40,032 bases of DNA, from NCBI GenBank assembly GCA_910587015.1, contig CAJUME010000013.1:1-40032 (forward strand). Reading direction: 5' to 3'. Under the pieces are notes generated by a model. The model was not told where the DNA came from and did no database searches. It worked only from the letters and a program-made list of their open reading frames with translations. Source of the stretch: an uncultured Christensenella sp. Lineage in GTDB: Bacteria > Bacillota > Clostridia > Christensenellales > Borkfalkiaceae. Of this stretch, positions 36,384 through 40,032 are shown piece by piece; position 1 is the first letter of the stretch, and every line of letters begins with the position of its first letter. The translations under genes and the position numbers were made by a program.

Positions 36384-37006
36384 TATGCGTACACCTCCTC
36401 GATTTTCTTAACCGCCGCCTTCGTCAGCACCACCTTCGCGTTGGCAACTATTTCATAGGTGGAAATCTGCGCAACGGGCAACGTGGAAAGCTTCTGAATG
36501 TTCTGCGCCGCACGTATTACCTTAACGTCGTCGTTATCCATATATATAATAGCCGACTTTTCAAGTCCCAGCGCCTTCTGGAAGGCAACCATCTCCTTGG
36601 TCTTGCCCTCTTTCACTTCAAGGCTGTCGATAACAACCAGCTCGCCGTCCGCAACCTTTTTGGAAAGCGCGGAAAGCAACGCCGCAACCTTGGCCTTCTT
36701 GTTCATGTCCTTTGAAAAATCGCGGGGCTTGGGTGCGAACACAACGCCGCCCTTTATCCACTGCGGAGCGCGTATACTGCCCTGACGCGCGTTACCCGTG
36801 CCCTTCTGACGCCACGGCTTTCTGCCGCCGCCGCGCACCTCCGTGCGGGTAAGCGTGGATTTCGTGCCCTGTCTTTCGTTTGCAAGACGGGTCACAACCG
36901 CCTGATGAATAAGCGGCTCGTTGTATTCAACGCCGAAAACCTTATCGCTGAGTTCAATCGTACCGGCCTGCGTGCCGTCCATTTTATAAACTTTTATTTT
37001 AGGCAT
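36383..37006 (-). CDS. rplD: 50S ribosomal protein L4
   Basis: A 207-aa protein with a tunnel-constricting loop (TRTEVRGGGRKPWRQKGTGNARQGSIRAPQWIKGGVVFAPKPRDFS) and a globular domain. In E. coli L4 represses the S10 operon through its leader; a terminator-like hairpin in the leader here (38305-38325) is a candidate for related control. GGAGG precedes the start; 14 bp after rplC. Confidence 0.98.
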   Translation of the reverse strand: MPKIKVYKMDGTQAGTIELSDKVFGVEYNEPLIHQAVVTRLANERQGTKSTLTRTEVRGGGRKPWRQKGTGNARQGSIRAPQWIKGGVVFAPKPRDFSKDMNKKAKVAALLSALSKKVADGELVVIDSLEVKEGKTKEMVAFQKALGLEKSAIIYMDNDDVKVIRAAQNIQKLSTLPVAQISTYEIVANAKVVLTKAAVKKIEEVYA

Positions 37007-37020
37007 TTTTTACCTCCGTA

Positions 37021-37650
37021 TTACTTAACGGTGTCGTTAATGGTAACGACCGAGCCGTTGGGTCCGGGAACGGAGCCCTTTATAAGCAGGCAGTTTCTTT
37101 CAACGTCGACCTTGACGATTTCAAGGTTCTGTACGGTCACGTTCTCCACACCGTACTGACCTGCTAAGCGTTTGTTTTTGAAAACTCTCGAAGGCGAGCT
37201 GTTCGCTCCCATAGAACCGGGCTCGCGGTGCACGGGGCCGACGCCGTGGGTTTCCTTTAAGCGGTGCTGGTTCCAGCGCTTGATAACGCCGCTGTAACCG
37301 TGTCCCTTCGAAACTCCGTGTACGTCCACTCTGTCGCCCGCAACGAACGTATCCACCGTTATCTCGTTGCCTACCGCATAAGCGCTTATGTCCGCAAGGC
37401 GGAATTCCTTCAATACCTTGCAGGGCTTAACGCCCGCTTTTTTGAACTGTCCCAGCTCGGGCTTTGTCAAAGCCTTTTCCTTCGCCTCGTCAAAACCGAG
37501 CTTCAAAGCCGCGTATCCGTCGCGCTCAACGGTTTTGATTTGCACTACGGGGCACGGACCCGCTTCTATAACCGTTACGGGTATAACCTTGCCCTCCGCC
37601 GTAAAAATCTGCGTCATTCCCGCTTTACGGCCGATGATTGCTTTATTCAT
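37021..37650 (-). CDS. rplC: 50S ribosomal protein L3
   Basis: A 209-aa protein near the A site: MNKAIIGRKAGMTQIFTAEGKVIPVTVIEAGPCPVVQIKT, HGVSKGHGYSGVIKRWNQHRLKETHGVGPVHREPGSMGANSSPSRVFKNKRLAGQYG. The frame is open 33 codons upstream, but that part is intergenic; the ATG at 37650 follows an AGGA about 9 nt upstream. Separated from rpsJ by 276 bp, more than usual. Confidence 0.98.
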   Translation of the reverse strand: MNKAIIGRKAGMTQIFTAEGKVIPVTVIEAGPCPVVQIKTVERDGYAALKLGFDEAKEKALTKPELGQFKKAGVKPCKVLKEFRLADISAYAVGNEITVDTFVAGDRVDVHGVSKGHGYSGVIKRWNQHRLKETHGVGPVHREPGSMGANSSPSRVFKNKRLAGQYGVENVTVQNLEIVKVDVERNCLLIKGSVPGPNGSVVTINDTVK

Positions 37651-37825
37651 TCTGATAAAGTTCCTCCGTTTTTTTATATTTATTTTGAGATACCGCGCCG
37701 CGCCGTCCCGCCGCCCCCGTTGTCCGCTCCGCCGTCCGCGTCGTTCCACGCGTCCCGCATCGCCTTCTCCGTTTCCGTCGTCTGCGCCTGCACTAAAGTA
37801 TCTGTATTGACTTAGTAACTTTGTT

Positions 37826-37857
37826 TCGCAAAAATCTCATGCTTACGATTTTTGCGA
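37826..37857. repeat. Hairpin between rpsJ and rplC
   Basis: A perfect 11-bp stem, TCGCAAAAATC (37826-37836) with GATTTTTGCGA (37847-37857), and a 10-nt loop TCATGCTTAC. The inner stem and loop resemble the hairpin at 10451-10496 in the rpsL-rpsG gap. No T-run follows, so it is probably not a terminator. Confidence 0.65.
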
Positions 37858-37926
37858 GGCTGCTGTTGTCGTAAAACGCTTAACGGTCGAAATAAATCCG
37901 ACCTTGCGTTTTTCGGCGCAAGTAAT

Positions 37927-38226
37927 TTAAAGCTTGATTTTGATGTCCACACCCGCGGGCAGCTGAACGGTATCCAGCAGCTTTGCGTTGGGCGTGTAAA
38001 TGTCGATAATTCTCTTATAGGTTCTCTGCTCGAACTGCTCGCGGCTGTCCTTGTACTTGTGCGGCGAACGGAGAATGGTTATAACCTCTCTCTCGGTGGG
38101 AAGGGGAATGGGCCCCGAAATTTTCGCGCCGCTCTTCTTCATCGTCTCGACAATGCGCGATGCCGCAAGGTCTACCAGCTCGTGGTCGTAAGCTGCAAGC
38201 TTGATTCTGATTTTCTGTCCTGCCAT
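37927..38226 (-). CDS. rpsJ: 30S ribosomal protein S10
   Basis: A 99-aa protein of the 30S head (also the NusE antitermination factor): MAGQKIRIKLAAYDHELVDLAASRIVETMKKSGAKISGPIPLPTEREVITILRSPHKYKDSREQFEQRTYKRIIDI. Normal length. AGGAG lies upstream of ATG. First gene of the S10-spc-alpha array, about 250 nt downstream of a consensus promoter. Confidence 0.98.
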   Translation of the reverse strand: MAGQKIRIKLAAYDHELVDLAASRIVETMKKSGAKISGPIPLPTEREVITILRSPHKYKDSREQFEQRTYKRIIDIYTPNAKLLDTVQLPAGVDIKIKL

Positions 38227-38304
38227 TTTCGTAACTCCTCGTTTATACTAACAATATTATTCGCGCGCTATCAACTTAACCGTGTGTATCGCGGCTTTTG
38301 ACAT

Positions 38305-38342
38305 AAAAAAACACCTCATCGGCGTCCGCCCGCTTGTCGGGC
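38305..38342 (-). promoter_or_regulatory. Terminator-like hairpins in the S10 leader (possible attenuator)
   Basis: On the minus strand a hairpin GCCCG-acaag-CGGGC (38328-38342) is followed by ACGCC-gatga-GGTGT (38311-38325, one G-U pair) and then a run of six T (38305-38310). This lies between the operon promoter and rpsJ and has the shape of an intrinsic terminator, suggesting leader attenuation. Function is inferred. Confidence 0.5.
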
Positions 38343-38481
38343 AAATAAAGCCACGGTTAGTCGCAGGGGTCGCGCCCCTACAATTGTCGGCGCAAATTAT
38401 CTGTTGCAAAAGCTTTGTTTTCGCACTTTTTCAGTAACTTTGCGCTTCAACCCAATACGCACTTTTTAAACACGCTTGACT

Positions 38482-38510
38482 ATTATATATAATCGCGCGG
38501 CTTATGTCAA
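38482..38510 (-). promoter_or_regulatory. Promoter of the S10-spc-alpha array
   Basis: TTGACA (38505-38510), 17 bp, TATAAT (38482-38487). Both hexamers are perfect. The leader to rpsJ is about 250 nt. Confidence 0.85.
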
Positions 38511-38788
38511 CGAAAAAACGCCCGTTTTTGAATATTTTTTATGCATTTTCGCCATAATAAAGCGTTTTTTCGCATAATTTAAGCGCCCCGCAAAAGCCCC
38601 GCGCAGCGCTCGCTATATATAGACAAATTCCGCCGAAAAACCACAATATTTAGGGCGAACCGCACCCCTTTCAGTCCGCAGATTTCGTCGAAATCCCCTC
38701 AAAATTTATGTATTAAATTTTCTTATGGACTTTTCAAAATGTTATATAGCTAATAATTTTTGTAAATTACTCACAAAAATAACCGTTT
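38511..38788. other. AT-rich gap between the S10 promoter and the next gene
   Basis: About 280 bp with no gene and no recognisable repeat. It contains A/T-rich stretches and one short GCGC-rich patch near 38582-38612. It would include any upstream activating element of the S10 promoter. Confidence 0.5.
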
Positions 38789-39937
38789 TTACAGGTTTTT
38801 CAGATACTTAATCAGCTGTACAAACGCGATTATCATAAACATCACGCCCAGCGCCGCAAGGAAAAACAGCCCCGCATACACGGGCGAAAACGAGCATAAA
38901 AACTCATGCAGGCTCGGCAAAGCAACCGCCGTCCCCTCGCTCTGTGCCACGGAAAAGATAAATATAAACGGAAAGCCCGCAAACAGCAGTCCGAACACAA
39001 ACGGTATTGCAAACACCTTCACAACGGTCACACTGCTGAACGCCGTCAGCATTGCAAGCAGTCCGCCCGCAATAAAAAACAAGCCCAGCGGCATGGGTAT
39101 AGACGCGTTCACATAATAATGCATTGCAATAACGCCCCCGCCCGCAGCCGCGCAGATAAGCCCCATAACCAGCCCGCCGATTTGCGCGCCATCGATTTCA
39201 AGCCTTACCTTTTCACGATAATATGGCGGCGCCTCGATATCGATATCGCTCTTAATACCCGCGTACCGGCGTTTACGCCTTTCCACCTCGCACATACCGC
39301 CGAAAATTTCCTTTATCTTATGCACGTCGTACAACGGAATATCAACGTACGCGCAAACGGAATACCCGTAAATGGAAACAAATTCGGCAGTGCAATAGCC
39401 GCGTTCCTTTCTCAAAAGCACCTTCCGCAGCAGCCCTCTGTTCACCACGGTGCGCTTGCCGAAATTGATAACCTCTATATAATCCTCAAAGATATTCAGC
39501 GCGTTCTCTCTGCCCTTGTTCGCGTCCGCCGCATCTATTTCGTCCTGCAATCGGTTTATGTCGGAAGGCTTTCCGCTCGCCAGATTGTTTTTCAGCGCCC
39601 ACCGCGCGAACTTGCCCCACAGCCCGAAAACCGACAAAACAATTATCGCCCCGCACACAAGCAACACAAAAAACGACGGCACAAACCGCATCGCAACCAC
39701 CGCGCCGTTCTGCGTTATAATCGCGTTTATAAGGCTGTACGCAAACCAGAACAGCATAAACGCCGCAACCGCAAGCATATACCACGCATATGGCGATTTA
39801 AGCGCCGCCGCGCGTTGCCCCTTGTGAGTATCGTACATTGTTTTGCTGTTATCTATGCCGTACTTCCACCCCCGCAGCTCCTCGGGCGGGTCGCACACTA
39901 TAAAATTTTCGTAACGTCCGTCGCTCTTCTTCGCCAT
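38789..39937 (-). CDS. Uncharacterised multi-pass membrane protein
   Basis: A 382-aa protein with two N-terminal membrane segments (about residues 50-75 and 83-108). A soluble central part (about 110-245) follows, with a strand-rich piece NIFEDYIEVINFGKRTVVNRGLLRKV resembling PH-like or YcxB-type domains. Four C-terminal membrane segments lie at about 252-272, 280-298, 305-330 and 350-377. I do not recognise the family; the central fold suggestion is weak. No clear Shine-Dalgarno. The gene lies upstream of the S10 operon on the same strand and is bordered by the GC-rich repeat at 39964. Confidence 0.6.
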   Translation of the reverse strand: MAKKSDGRYENFIVCDPPEELRGWKYGIDNSKTMYDTHKGQRAAALKSPYAWYMLAVAAFMLFWFAYSLINAIITQNGAVVAMRFVPSFFVLLVCGAIIVLSVFGLWGKFARWALKNNLASGKPSDINRLQDEIDAADANKGRENALNIFEDYIEVINFGKRTVVNRGLLRKVLLRKERGYCTAEFVSIYGYSVCAYVDIPLYDVHKIKEIFGGMCEVERRKRRYAGIKSDIDIEAPPYYREKVRLEIDGAQIGGLVMGLICAAAGGGVIAMHYYVNASIPMPLGLFFIAGGLLAMLTAFSSVTVVKVFAIPFVFGLLFAGFPFIFIFSVAQSEGTAVALPSLHEFLCSFSPVYAGLFFLAALGVMFMIIAFVQLIKYLKNL

Positions 39938-39963
39938 ATTCTATATATTAATCAACCACACCA

Positions 39964-40032
39964 TCCCCCCTGCCCTCGGCGGGCTCAACTCAATTCCTCA
40001 ATCTAACCCTGCCCTCGGCGGGGGGATTAAGG
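39964..40032. repeat. GC-rich dispersed repeat, copy 5 (cut by the window end)
   Basis: Two blocks CCCCCCTGCCCTCGGCGGG and CCCTGCCCTCGGCGGGGGG, followed by ATTAAGG at the window edge, in the same orientation as copies 1-4. Confidence 0.85.

Overview
The window looks like chromosomal DNA of an uncultured member of the Bacillota, most likely class Clostridia. The grounds are the combined S10-spc-alpha ribosomal operon, a KOW-domain (L14e-like) RNA-binding protein between map and the alpha genes, zinc forms of S4, S14, L31 and L36, a cysteine desulfurase next to a DUF3343 protein, and the gene block rpmE / DUF1385-prmC / prfA. I cannot name a family or genus.

Layout. 1-350: what looks like the promoter and leader of an rRNA operon running off the left edge. 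349-4222: a sugar-isomerase-like protein, two small uncharacterised proteins, cysteine desulfurase plus DUF3343, and endonuclease III. 4290-6076: a cluster of three tiny XRE regulators with a divergent small gene, then a DUF3592-like membrane protein. 6146-11138: the str genes (rpsL, rpsG, fusA, tuf; minus strand). 11415-13224: a TtcA-like tRNA thiolase and a second small-protein/XRE module. 13287-16583: prfA, a DUF1385-PrmC fusion and rpmE. 16769-19392: an atypical MDR dehydrogenase and cardiolipin synthase. 19471-20311: a third small-protein/XRE module. 20409-21308: a phosphodiesterase and a small membrane protein. 21493-38226: one long minus-strand array from rpsJ to rplQ containing secY, adk, map, rpmJ, infA and rpoA. 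38789-39937: a membrane protein.

The most interesting pattern is a set of three repeated mini-switches (4290-5276, 12440-13224, 19471-20311). Each has one or more HTH-only XRE genes facing away from a small helical protein. In each, the small gene has a near-consensus sigma-A promoter with a 17-bp spacer, and a palindrome lies in that spacer (modules 1 and 3) or overlaps it and the -35 (module 2). A second palindrome of the same sequence class sits in or near the XRE promoter. Palindrome sequence differs between modules, so each probably has its own specificity. Two of the small proteins are clear paralogues.

Two other themes recur. Several genes (sugar isomerase, nth, ttcA, phosphodiesterase, one XRE gene) have a -10 box exactly 6 nt before ATG and no Shine-Dalgarno, which predicts leaderless mRNAs. 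Two repeat families are dispersed between the housekeeping genes. One is a long hairpin of about 120 bp around a constant 18-bp core (three copies, with stems that change sequence but still pair). The other is a GC-rich element (five copies), one of which is read in frame as part of the TtcA-like protein. No CRISPR array, tRNA, transposase or complete rRNA gene was seen.
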